From positions 63,957,720 to 64,021,719 of the forward strand of contig BRKX01000009.1 in assembly GCA_026008535.1 (NCBI GenBank): a DNA stretch of 64,000 bases. The letters run 5' to 3'. The stretch comes from Perilla frutescens (taxonomy: Eukaryota; Streptophyta; Magnoliopsida; Lamiales; Lamiaceae). The notes under the pieces were generated by a model. It saw only the letters and a program-made list of their open reading frames with translations. It was not told the DNA's origin and did no database searches. Shown here piece by piece: positions 32,631-43,365 of this stretch. The position numbers and the translations under genes were made by a program. How positions within the stretch are numbered: the stretch's first letter is position 1; each line of letters opens with the position of its first letter.

Positions 32631-34606
32631 CTCTCGTTAGGAAATCTGCAAGAATATTTTCATGAGATTTTATCACAATAATGTCAAATAAATAATATTG
32701 ACATTCCGCTTGCCATCTTATTAGTCTAGCTTTCTCAGGTTTAGATTCAATTTTATTTTTCAAGAAAGCTTTAACTTGTGTGTTATCAACTTTTAGAGTG
32801 AACTTCTTTGCTAAGAGAAACAGAGGCCATTTTTTAAATGCCTTCCGAACTGCAAAGAACTCCTTTTCATTGATATGCCATCGAATGGCCTCGCTATCTG
32901 AAAAGAGACCACTGCAATATCTACAGAGCTCCTTTCCGTTGGGTGTGATCTTTGTAAGCACGACTGCCCACCAATGATCACTTGCATCTGTATAGAGGAT
33001 CAATTCATCCCCATCTTGTGGTATAGCCAGTTTTGGGAGATTTTTGCATATCTCCTTTAGCTGCCTGATTCCTTGTTGATGTTCGTTGGTCCATACAAAT
33101 GGGGTATCCTTCTTTAATTTAGAAGGTTACTGAACACCTTCCTATGTTTTGCAAGATTTTTTATAAAGATTCCTGCAAAATTGACAACTCCCAGAAAACT
33201 CTGTAGTTGCTTCTTTTCTTTAAGAACATCAGGGAACTTCTGCACCCTTTCTACAATATGATTTTGCAGAATCATTCCTGATTCATCCACCTCGATTCCC
33301 AGAAATTCCATCTTCCGGGTAGCTATTACTGCCTTCTTTTCTGACAGCACAAGGCCCTCTTTATGACAAACATCTGCAAAGATCTCCAAATGTTTGAGAT
33401 GTTCATCTATACCTTTTGATGCAATTAGAATGTCATCAATATAGACAAACATAAAAGAGAAATAATCTTTAAAAAGATTATCCATCTTCCTCTGAAATAT
33501 TTGGGGTGCGTTGGCCTTTTGCTTTCCTCGTCCATGCGAATCTGGTAGAAACCTGACTTGCAATCAAACTTAGAGAATATCCTAGCATTCCGTATGCAGT
33601 TAATAGGATGTTCTCTACTTGGAATAAAATATACGTCAAACTCAAGAATGTCATTAATCCCTTTGTAATTAATGACTAGCCTTGGTTTACCTCTTTTAAT
33701 CTCACCATGATTCCTTACTAAGAATCCGGGGCTGCTGTATGGCGAATTCCCTGGTTCAATCAGCTTGAGATCAAGGTGTTCTTTGATGATTGCTCGCATA
33801 TCCTTTTGATCTTTGATGTTCATCAGGATAGGCTTGTATCTAACGAACTCAAACTCTTTTCCAGCCTTAACCTTCAAGGTTGCTTTGAGTTGGTTCTTTC
33901 CCCACCAAGCTAGCGGATTTTCATTATAGTTTCTGGCTATCTTCTTTTTGACGTCTTCGAGGGATATCTTTGCTTCTTCCTTAATATCTTGATGTGATAT
34001 TAAAGAAGTCTTGAGGATTTGGATCTCTTGTTCTTCAAGATCCTTTTCTTTACGAAAACTCAGAACTACTTCTCCGAATTTTCTTTTGTCCTGCATTTTT
34101 GGGTGTCGAAGATGCCCTCTATCACCACGCTTGCTGCGAAATTATAGTGGCATTTGTCGATTGAATGCCCATTTTAGCCGCTGGACAATGATCTCATGGT
34201 CACAGATCGTCGTAAAGATCAGTCTTCGATTGGTATTGTCCTGCATATACTTTTTGAACATTTGTAGGAAATTGTTTCCTAGCAGGATGTCTGCCCCTGT
34301 ATCATGAAAATAGATTGGTGGAGTTTTCACCTTATACCATGGTGTATCTCCTGCTTCTCCAATCAAAATTTCCGACTGCTTTACTCCTTTTGATAGGAGC
34401 AAAACTCTTTTCGAGAAATCTCTTCCAGCAATTGGATTTAAATCATCTTCTAATTCTTCTGGGAAGATTCCTCTTTTTGCAGTACAAATTCCTGCTCCTG
34501 AGTCGATATAGGCTGCAAAGTATTCAGCTTTATACTCTTCGTATAACATCCCTACTGAGATGTATATGGAGAATAGGCTAGTCATACAATCACCAGTTGT
34601 TTCCAT
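32617..34606 (-). pseudogene. Pararetroviral polymerase ORF: protease, RT, RNase H; broken
   Basis: The protease part (34606-34142) has the AYIDSGAGIC active site and DILLGNNFLQ. A TAA at 34144-34142 interrupts the frame, which continues in the same phase to the RT (34096 on: fingers motifs SPGFLVRNHG and LVINYKGIND, and FSKFDCKSGFYQI). Near 33520 the central palm segment is missing and the phase changes. After that come the catalytic FVYIDDILIA and thumb motifs (33490-33114). Another one-base shift lies near 33118. RNase H (33003-32617) retains YTDAS, NEKEF, VDNTQ and the final D of ADFLTRD. The start overlaps the end of the movement-protein ORF by 17 bases. Being disrupted three times, it is not functional. 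Confidence 0.85.
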
Positions 34607-35579
34607 TAAAGGTGATCATCATCCCATCTTCCTTCAGCTCCCACGGCTTGAACCTTTCTAAGAAGTCAAGTCCTAAGATTAGGACTCCTGCTTCTCTTCC
34701 GGCTCTTCCTCGTACCTCCATTGTCATAGCCTCTATATCGAGAGTTCCCTTATAGTGGCCGACTTCTGGTTGTTGTAAACCATACAAGACGTCGCAAGGG
34801 AAATTATTTTCCCATCTTGTACTGTCGAATCTTGTATCGGTCTCTATCCAACCTTCTGGGCATTTGATTTTTATTCTAACCTGCCTGGGTCGCCTGAGAT
34901 TTCCTTGGAAACTTGCTCTTGAGGACTGAGACCATGGCTCTGTCACAATCCTATCTCCTTAGAGTGACAGTCTTTTGCCTTCCAACTTGAGGCTCTCATT
35001 GTATTTCAACAATGGTTTGTCTCCCACTCGAATGTTTATCTCTCTTGGTAGCGGCATTTCTGATATGTCTGGATGGATTGCCTGTGCCACCTTTGAGAAT
35101 ACGTCTGGTATCTCGATAAACTGCTTTCCCAGAAATAAATCTATGTGATGTGAATTGGAAAGCGCGTAAGACACCTGATATGTTAAAGAAAATGGACGAT
35201 TTCCCTCATAGCTGATATCCTTTCTTTTGAAGTCTTGGTACAGCGTTAGGGCTCGACTGAAATCTCTATCTTTCAGATTATAGGATATCTTCGGATATAT
35301 TACCTCTATAATCTGCTTGGCACAGAGATTTCTCGATATAGTTCCTAACAAGGAATCTCTGTTATTTCTGATACGCTTATCGCATATTGCAATATCAATG
35401 GGTGTATCAACACCTGCGGGTAGTGCGGATTTGAGCACTATCTGGACAACCCCGATGTAGATCCAGGATAGGGTATCCTTTATCTCTAGCCTCATCCTTC
35501 CCAACTCTTCTTGAACTTCACTGTATGGAATCAGTTGTAGCTCAACTTGATTCCCTGTAAGCTCTATAGGAAGCGACAT
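34590..35579 (-). pseudogene. Pararetroviral movement-protein region (30K superfamily)
   Basis: The first part (35579-34959) carries features of caulimovirid movement proteins: WIYIGVVQIVLKS, a GVDTPIDIAICDKRI block and a conserved helix with ALTLYQDF. Such proteins form tubules through plasmodesmata (family knowledge). A TAA at 34961-34959 interrupts the frame. The same phase continues to 34590 as a C-terminal domain of about 120 residues ending just inside the protease ORF. In this layout it is the C-terminal half of a capsid/movement polyprotein, since no initiation context is needed if the upstream frame once ran in. Confidence 0.7.
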
Positions 35580-35595
35580 CTCTCTTCTGGTAATC

Positions 35596-37295
35596 TTAGA
35601 TTACATTGTGCTTCCTGCTTTTCAGACTAAAATTGCGGAGCAATTGATCAATCTGTCCGGCTGAAAAGCCTTGATATCTTTGGATATTAAGGCTCTTGTT
35701 CATGATTTTGTCGATCATGCTTTGTGAGATAGTGGTTTGACTGGAATATCCAGTTTTGTCCACTTGCTCTTGATGGAAAACCTCAGCTCCAGTCTGATCT
35801 CCCATCAATACTTTCGTTGCTAAATACTTCTTCTTCTTCGTATATACTATCATCTAAGGGTATATCCTCAAATTGGTAGACTTGTACCAAGTCTTGGTAG
35901 TAAACCGCTTCCTCGATGTCTGGTGCACCTTCGAAGCTTTTGACTCCTCTCTTTTCCGGACAATCTATCGAAATATGTCCTCTTGCACCGCAAGTCCAGC
36001 AGTTGCAATCTTTAAAACTTTCATTTGCCCTCGTATGGGCTCTTCTGAAAGTTTTTCTCGCGGGAGTTCGAATTGATGAACTTTGTGATGTCCTGTCTCT
36101 AGAAGGACCCCTTCTTTGTCCAGATTTGTAAAATCTGGCCTTTTGCCTGGTCCATCTGCTCCTCGGTTTCCAAGTCCTTTTTCTTGAGAATTCTTCTTTG
36201 GCATAAGGATTCAACTCTATGTTTTTTGTTCTTCCGTGGCCTTTGAGATTCTCCTCCAATGATGGTCGGCAGATCATTGGCTGTGCAGTGAAGAGGGGAA
36301 TATTTATTCATCCTCTTTAACCTCTTGTAATTCTTTTGCAGAATGGAATGTCCGCACCATTCAGCTAGCTTTTGTTTGACAAAAGACATTCTCCTCCCGA
36401 CATTGTCAGGATCTTCTGGAATGTATTCTTTAATGAACATCTCCTTCCAGGGACTCGGGAACTTCGTGAAGAAAATCTCTACACAAACCCTTTCATCTAC
36501 ATCTGAATTCCATTGGTAGATGTGGTATAACTTGAAGAATTGGTCAATTGACTCCTTCTCCATGTTGTTCAGCCTCAGGTTTAAAATAGCCTAAGAATAA
36601 TTCTTCCTCTTTTCGGAATCTGCACTTCCGAAATTGTCTGCTCCCAAAAAGGTGAGCTTAAACCAGAAAGCCATTCTATCCATGATCTCCATGTATGAGG
36701 CTGGCTCCAAGGTTTCTTCTTTGACTGCTGGTGCAACTCTTGACCATAACGTTTTGGCTACACCCAACAAACTCATCTCTAGCAGCTTGATGAATCCCTC
36801 CTTTTCTAGATCCAACATTCCTGCTGCTATTCTCATCGATGATGACCAATCATCAATAATCATATCGATGTCCTTGAAGTCAATATCGTCGATATTGAGC
36901 ATGAGTCCATACGGATGTATGGGATCAAGGCTCGTTCTCCCGAGAGGCGTATCTCGGAACTTAGGGATCTGTTTCCTCACCCTAGTTCCCGTAAGATTGT
37001 TCATATTGGGCCTCTCTCTCCTGTGTTGATCTCCAACATGAAAGTCCTTGTGGGCTCTCATGAGAACGTCTTGTGCTGGGCCTCCTTCCTGTTGCTGTTG
37101 GGCTGGTGGCACCTGCGGCACTTGTTGTTCCGGGGGTACCTGATGGTATCCACGAGGGATTAAAGCCTCATCTCCTGTATTCATCTTCAGATCTACCATC
37201 TTCATATTGGAAAATGACTCTGCCAATTCTTGTAGATCTTCCAATCCTATCCTTTCGAGGGACGTCATTCTCTGATTTGTCTTAACAATTGGCAA
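35596..37295 (-). pseudogene. Pararetroviral capsid-type region with CCHC zinc knuckle; broken
   Basis: A first frame (37295-36591) has a Pro/Gln-rich linker, then a helical domain. A TAG at 36593-36591 stops it, and the same phase continues at 36563. The phase changes near 36230-36250 into a basic Arg/Lys/Ser-rich stretch and the knuckle C-W-T-C-GARGH-ISID-C (about 36010-35965), followed by an acidic tail. Another phase change near 35800 leads to a short frame ending at 35596. Basic arm plus CxxCxxxxHxxxxC plus acidic flanks is the caulimovirid capsid pattern. At least one stop and two or three frameshifts inactivate it. Confidence 0.75.
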
Positions 37296-37453
37296 ATCCT
37301 TTCGTCCTTCGATTTCTTGGGTTCTTCTTTGGCCTTTGGTGTGAAATTCACTTTGCCAAAGTTGATGGGTTTCCTTCTACTAGAACATGTCTGATTTAAT
37401 TCTAGTGTCTGGATCTTCTTTTGAATTTCTAACAAGATGGTTAGAATTTCATC

Positions 37454-37663
37454 TTATTTTATTGAAATTCGCCTTACTTCTTGTGGTACTCCATACGTGT
37501 GATTTCCATAATTTTGTACCATCTTCTGGATCTCTCGTAAATCCTCCGAGATTTTAGATGTGTCTGCCACGATCTCTTTGAATCTGGGAGTTATCTCGTA
37601 GTTTCTTTGTTCCATCAACCGTGGTTTTGGTGTGCCCTTTATTGATGGTTCATTAAATCGCAT
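37454..37663 (-). pseudogene. Pararetroviral small ORF B, coiled coil, truncated by a stop
   Basis: A 69-residue frame with a predicted coiled coil (EIVADTSKISEDLREIQKMV). It stops at TAA (37456-37454), but the phase remains protein-like with charged residues to about 37310, so it may have led into the capsid ORF after a frameshift. The position recalls virion-associated or DNA-binding small ORFs of other caulimovirids, but no family match is claimed. Confidence 0.4.
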
Positions 37664-37875
37664 TGTAGCAGATTATTCACCATTAACAAGTTCATTTGAG
37701 CTTGTCTTTGGAAAATACACTGCTCTATTTCCTCCAGGCTTGACTCCGATAGGAATCTCTCTTCGTATTGGGCTTCCCAGTAGGATAGCCTCTCCTTGTG
37801 ACTTTCCTCTAGTTCCTTCAAAATTTGAAGGTACCTTCTGAAATAAAAACATCTCAAACAAATATTCGGATCCAT
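37639..37875 (-). CDS. Pararetroviral small ORF A, 78 aa, coiled coil
   Basis: It opens MDPNICLRCF and contains a strongly helical charged segment (residues about 18-65). Its stop overlaps the ATG of the next small ORF (37663), a tight arrangement consistent with polycistronic translation from the pregenomic RNA. It is the first ORF after the primer site. Function unknown; intact as it stands but without an evident route to expression. Confidence 0.4.
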   Translation of the reverse strand: MDPNICLRCFYFRRYLQILKELEESHKERLSYWEAQYEERFLSESSLEEIEQCIFQRQAQMNLLMVNNLLQCDLMNHQ

Positions 37876-37951
37876 ATTTTCTGGGTGTCTCCTCCGTTAG
37901 GATATTACTTTTAATAATAAATAAAATATTATTCCTAAATAAAATTACCTA

Positions 37952-37964
37952 GGCTCTGATACCA
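37952..37964 (-). other. tRNA-iMet primer-binding site of the pararetrovirus
   Basis: On the - strand the sequence is TGGTATCAGAGCC, the site complementary to plant initiator tRNA-Met that defines genome position 1 in Caulimoviridae and is also used by many retrotransposons. It lies about 75 bases before the first small ORF. Confidence 0.85.
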
Positions 37965-37974
37965 TTTTTCAAGC

Positions 37975-38355
37975 AAGTGGCAACTTAGAATAAATCAAAG
38001 AATAAATCAAATTTATCACAAATCAAATAGGACACTTTCACAAGTGCCTTATTAGACTCAGGTTCTTCAAGGCCAAAATGGTCCTAAAAGATTGGATTGG
38101 CTAGAAAAGAATATACTACAGACTTTGGTTATTAAAGAATTTCGTAAGTTAAGTTTGGTTATAAACATATATTCACTCTATACATTTTAACCAAATTTTA
38201 AAGGAACATTTATTTCATTTACTCTTCTTCAGTCATCATTTTCGTACACTGACTACACATGTACACACTTTTCAATATCAAAACATTCATCTATTTATCT
38301 CTCCTCATCACCAAATAATACCGTAATTCCATTTCAAAATCAAAGTCAAGCATAT

Positions 38356-38388
<33 letters not shown>

Positions 38389-38640
38389 CTCATTAAATTA
38401 AACCACATTCCCCCCCCCCACTCTACAAGATCCATTTACACATATGCAAGAATTCTTTTCTCACTCTCTTCTATATTTTTCTTTCACCATTTTTCACACA
38501 TGCAACAACTCTCACACACTTGAACTTGTATGTAATAGTTTTCTCATGAAGTAAAATGCTAGAAATGTGAAAATCAAATAACAACGGTGGATTATGAGTT
38601 TTTCTAAAATTAAGGTCATTGACTCATTTGAGTTGAAACT
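37975..38640. other. Intergenic to the right of the pararetrovirus
   Basis: AT-rich with a (CT)n microsatellite at about 38358-38387 and a C-run at about 38410. No gene seen. Confidence 0.5.
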
Positions 38641-41223
38641 AGAAATTGAACCCTCACATTTTCATACATCTCAAAATTAACAAGGTGGAAAGATGGAGGA
38701 AGAAGAGACGAAGAGGATGGTGTCATTACATGTCGGATCCGCCACTAAAAAAGTTCACCGGTGACACATCGACATGCGGTCAAGATGAGCATTTTCCGGC
38801 CGTTTCAACCTTCCTTTCCATACAAGACTTACGCCATTATACTAATTACTCCATTTGTCCCATAATCTTAATTAATTATTCATTTTTTATCCGTTCCAAA
38901 ATTACAGTCTATTTTTCTCATATACTAGTAAATCACCTGTGCGATGCACAATGAATAATATTATAAATTATTTATGTATAATAATAATAAAGTTATATTC
39001 AATCATTAATTTAATATATATAAATAATGAAATTTATATATATAAAAAGAGCATCATTAATTTTCCAAATACTTCTAATTATGTGGACTCTCATAACTAC
39101 ATATTTTTTGTTGCAATAACTAAATTGCCTAATATGTACACTATTTTGGTAGCAAATTTTTATGAGAGCGATAAAACTTAAATTTTATATGTATGATCAT
39201 TTACTCTTTGCATCTGTAAATATATAGTAGATAATATTAAGAATTTCGTATATATAAATATAAAGCAACACGTAAAGAAAAAAGTTCATTACAATAATAT
39301 TTTATTTAGAGGTACCACCTAAAAAGAGAAAAATTGTAAGAGTAGCAATCTAGCTAGACTAACAAATAAGAATAACAATCGCATTCGCATGTCATGGTAA
39401 GAAAAACAAAGTTTTACATAAAAATAGTTATCAATATTTGCTCCAATAATCATAATCCAAATTAAAAAAAAAAAAAAAGAAATCCAGACTCATCAACAAA
39501 AAACTGAAACGTATAGAAAATTTGAAAATTTCTTGACGATTTATATTTAATTGGTTTCCTAAAAAAACCATGAAACAAATATACATCTTAGTTCAAATAC
39601 ATAAACTACGTTTCTGGTATTCTTTGGCAAATTAATTCAATCCAAATGCTCCTGGAAATTTTCAAAATAAATATTAATTTGTTATTCGACAATTTTGTAA
39701 TAATACAAAGTATTAAGTTTCGATCAACATATTTCTATTTATACAGATGGATAAAATATATAAAGGTGGATGGATAAAATATAGAAAGGTGTTAATTCAA
39801 CTTATTTAAAATATCAAAATTATACAACGAAAATATTTTTGAACGATCTACAATTATGCAACTCAAATTTCCTGGAAACATAATCCTATTACATATCATT
39901 CATGATAAGCTGTTCCTGTAGTTAAAAAATAGACCTAATCAAAACAAAAAAGAAAATATTGTAGACCAATAAAAAAGATATCTAAAAAATTATCAATATG
40001 AATAATGAATAAATAAATTCCCGGATAAGCTAGAGTTAAACAATCAAACTAAAAGTCTAAAATTACACGATAAGAATGTGAATCATCCAATTACAAAATA
40101 AAGTTATAGCCAGTTACAATTACACTAGATCAATTATTAATTTTCGAAAAAGGAAAAAAATTGAAATAAAAAAAAGGCCCACATATTTATTTGCATTCAG
40201 ATGGAATTGAATTTACAAAGTAACTGTAAAATACTTTTTTTGTGTGTTCCCAGCACTTCTAATCTCCATTTTAGGAGTCGTATTACAATTTCATTTTTCG
40301 AGATTACTTTCAGCCTACACCAAAAAATTCGAATATATAATTCATCTTACTTCTCTAATTGGAGGTTCGTCATATGAATATTGTCTTCACCTTGAAAAAA
40401 TTGAATGATTAGTATTAACACAACGATTTAGTTATATGCAATTGAAAAAAGAAAAACAAACGTGCTCTTACCTAAAAAAATGATATACTCTCAAAGTTTT
40501 TCATATAAGATACGTGCAAAATAAGAATAAGAGTATAATGTCAAGATGCCATAATACTATATCATATATGTATATATATATATAATAAAAATATATATGT
40601 ATAAAATGTGAAATATAGGATGAGAGAGAGAGAGAGATTGGTTCATAATACTATATTATATATGTATATAAATACTATACTATATATAAATATACTGTTA
40701 TCATAAAAAAATTGACGCCTATAAATAAATATAATTTCATAATTAACGTCTATTTAGATGCCATATGGATTGATTGGAATTGAATTGTGAAAATCAATTC
40801 CATAATTATGGTCTATATTAATTACATTAAATTTATTTATTATTGGTATTAAACTATAATATAATCAATGCACAAATCAATACTATTATATATACATTAT
40901 CTAATATAATGTATTTAATAGAATATAAATAAATATTTTGATTTTAGGAATCCTTATAATCTAATTCTATAACTATAATTATACACACACAAGAAATAGA
41001 GTATTTTTTTGGATTGTATTTATAAAGAATTAATTTTATGATAATGTGATTTCAATATATCAATATATTAATATAATTTTTTTTAAATTAAATAATATAT
41101 ATTTATGTTTTTGGAAATGTAATTTAGGCTGGAAATTAAATTTGATATTTTCAATTTATATAGACTATCTTACCTTTAGATATAAAATAGATATAGGTTT
41201 TTAATTTTTTATTCTTAAAAATT

Positions 41224-41254
<31 letters not shown>

Positions 41255-41940
41255 ATTCTCAATTTTGGTCCCCAGTTTTAAAAACTCATCCTCACTTTGT
41301 ATACGTATCGAGATTTATATTTATAGGAAATATATAGTAGTCATTGACCACATAATTATTGATTTGAAATATATTTGGGAGATTGCATATTAGGTTTATA
41401 TAGGGTTGATTTGACTTTTTTGTGTAAATATTTAGGTGATTGCATATTGGTGCATATATTTATGTTATATATTTATTTTTTTGACGGTAAAGAAATTAAC
41501 ACATATTGCTTCATTTTATTTCTTATTAATTACACAATATTAATCTGATTAATTAAGCAAATTAACTATTACAAAATTTTCTAATTTAGTAGCAGGGTTA
41601 TTTTGGCGGGAAAATTAGATTACTGTTTTAACCACACTATCTTACTTTTAGATATATAGAGTAAGATAAGATGTGCATTAAATTTTCATTTTTCTTAACA
41701 TAACCCTATTTAATGTTCTTTGAAATTAAAATATTATATATTTTGAATCAATAAATAAAAGTCTAATAAGGATTTTTTTTAATATGTATACATATAAAGA
41801 GGAAGGAGACTACATTTATGGTAGGAAGAAGTAATTTTTATTTTTATCATATATATTATTAAAATCATAAATTTAATTGTGAAATATGAATGGGATGGTC
41901 AATATAATAGAGTATTTATGTGTTGCAATTTACAAATGAT
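38641..41940. other. Long AT-rich intergenic stretch
   Basis: The + frames at 38646-38954 and 38939-39181 show no domain and are probably chance. Simple repeats occur: (GA)n near 40623-40635, (TA)n tracts near 40570-40590 and 41228-41255. No transposon ends with target duplications were recognised. Confidence 0.45.
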
Positions 41941-41949
41941 CGTATAAAC

Positions 41950-42201
41950 CTTAAAGTTGGGGAGAGCCAATACGCTGACACAATTCCGCCGCTGCGCCGC
42001 CTCAATCCTCCATCCAGTTCAACCAATCCGCCACCGCACACACCAGAAACAACTCATCATTCGAAAACTCGCGATTTGCTCAACTAAGTGAACGAAGCTA
42101 GGGTGATATATATCTCTTTTTTTTCTTTATATCTCGAATCATAACAAAACAAAATCCGAATTTATAATTTTAGGTTTTTGGCTGCTTAATTCTATTCGAA
42201 A
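41950..42201 (+). promoter_or_regulatory. Leader of F-box gene at 42.2 kb
   Basis: The segment 41985-42060 (CCGCCGCTGCGCCGCC, then CAGTTCAACCAATCCGCCACCGC and CCAGAAACAACTC) is homologous to the leader of the 9-kb F-box gene. A short 5'UTR intron is possible, with a donor near 42096 (GCTAG|GGTGAT or nearby) and an acceptor at TTTTAG|GTTTTTGG (42171/42172). The conserved second-exon start of the other copies is not evident. Confidence 0.45.
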
Positions 42202-43341
42202 ATGAAGCAAGATTCCTTCACAAATCTTCCACAAGAGATCATAATTGATATTCTCTCAAGACTCCCCGTTCGCACAATTATGAGCTGCAAGTGTGTTTGC
42301 AAGTCATGGCTCGACGTGGTTGGGTGTCAAGAGTTTGCAAAGTCCCATCTTTCTAAATCACCAGTCCCGTGCCTCGCTGTTTTTCCAGGTAAACAGCGAG
42401 GCATGGGGCTCTCAAATCCCTACGAAATCTTCGAATTCGTAGATGATCTCAATCCTCAAATGTCTCCGCCTCATTGCAAGATAGTCTTCAACTTCACCTT
42501 CCCTCACCAACAACCAGTACACAGCTCAGTCAATGGTTTGCTCTTTCTGTGCAATCGAGACAACAAGACTCGTAATCTTTTCATATGCAATCCAATCACT
42601 CGTGACTATATCAAGCTTCCTCCTCCTCCGGAGACTTTGTCCCCTACAGGTCTACTTCAACTCGATGTATTCGGATTTGGAGTGAGTAAAATGGGTGGCG
42701 AATATAAGTTGATTAGGGTTTTCCAACAGAGCAGCGGGCATGCTGCATCCAAGTGTGAGGTCTACACTCTTGCAACGGGATCGTGGCGAGGCATTGTAGC
42801 TTCTGCCCCGCTCGAGTATAAATGGAATACCGTAGGTGCATTCTCGAATGGAAATCTTCACTGGTTGGCATTCGATAAGGAATTTTATCCAAGGGTTTCT
42901 TGCTTCGATCTTGAAACCGAACTTTTTAGTTCATTTTCTCCTCCTCCTAGTCTTGATGATCGTCGTTCTGTTTGGACCATGTCTGCTTTGAGGGATTTTC
43001 TATGTTTATGTGATAATTCTGTTTGTGATAGGATTGTTATCTGGTTGATGAAGGAATATGGAGACGAGAAATCTTGGACTAGGGAATTTGTCATCAAGAA
43101 ACAGGTTCATTGTGACTTTTTTGGATTTCTTTCTCCCATCAAAGTTTTCAAAGATGGTGATATCTTGTTCGCAGAGATACGTTGTGGCTTATTATTATTC
43201 TTCTCGAACAAGACGAAAACTATTAAAAAATGTGGTCCTCGTGAATTTTGTAGCTTTTATGGAAGCAGCACAGTCGATTATACCCCAAGGTTTCTTCCTG
43301 CAGTCAAAAGCTTTGCTATGGAGAATGTAAGCTCCTTCTGA
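42202..43341 (+). CDS. F-box protein with FBA-type C-terminal region, copy 3 (intact)
   Basis: A single coding exon of 379 residues. The F-box is at about 6-45 (LPQEIIIDILSRLPVRTIMSCKCVCKSWLD). The FBA blocks follow in order: LFICNPITRDYIKLP (~126-140), VFGFGVSK (~156-163), EVYTLATGSWRGI (~186-198), GAFSNGNLHWLAFD (~212-225), VSCFDLETELFS (~232-243), LCLCDN (~267-272), IVIWLMKEYGDEKSWTREFVI (~278-298) and the family tail KSFAMENVSSF. It is likely an SCF substrate-recognition subunit of the CPR1/At3g07870-like type; the substrate is unknown. It is the only intact copy near the middle of the array. A nested Mutator-like insertion begins at 43366, so its 3' UTR and poly(A) site are probably transposon-derived. 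Confidence 0.9.
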   Translation: MKQDSFTNLPQEIIIDILSRLPVRTIMSCKCVCKSWLDVVGCQEFAKSHLSKSPVPCLAVFPGKQRGMGLSNPYEIFEFVDDLNPQMSPPHCKIVFNFTFPHQQPVHSSVNGLLFLCNRDNKTRNLFICNPITRDYIKLPPPPETLSPTGLLQLDVFGFGVSKMGGEYKLIRVFQQSSGHAASKCEVYTLATGSWRGIVASAPLEYKWNTVGAFSNGNLHWLAFDKEFYPRVSCFDLETELFSSFSPPPSLDDRRSVWTMSALRDFLCLCDNSVCDRIVIWLMKEYGDEKSWTREFVIKKQVHCDFFGFLSPIKVFKDGDILFAEIRCGLLLFFSNKTKTIKKCGPREFCSFYGSSTVDYTPRFLPAVKSFAMENVSSF

Positions 43342-43365
43342 TGTTTCTGAGAACTATTTTTATGT

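Larger units (their letters stand above)
30841..37964 (-). mobile_element. Endogenous caulimovirid-like pararetrovirus, nearly full length, inactivated
   Basis: On the - strand a single genome-length unit can be followed. It has a tRNA-iMet primer site (37964-37952), small coiled-coil ORFs, a capsid-type region with a CCHC knuckle, a movement-protein-type region, protease, RT, RNase H, a last ORF in the transactivator position, then a promoter with TATAAAA and a downstream AATAAA. About 7.1 kb matches the size of Caulimoviridae genomes. Integrase and LTRs are absent. Capsid before movement protein and a separate last ORF are most like Cavemovirus/Solendovirus organisation (from family knowledge). 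Stops at 37454, 36591, 35596, 34142 and 32217, several frameshifts and an RT deletion mean it cannot make its proteins. No target duplication was found, as expected for passive integration. Confidence 0.85.

Noticed and set aside
36634..37029. 131-residue + strand frame
   Set aside because: Antisense of the capsid-type region of the pararetrovirus.
31323..37875. Possibility that the - strand cluster is an LTR retrotransposon
   Set aside because: No integrase, no LTRs, a movement-protein-type region and a promoter/poly(A) arrangement typical of caulimovirids.
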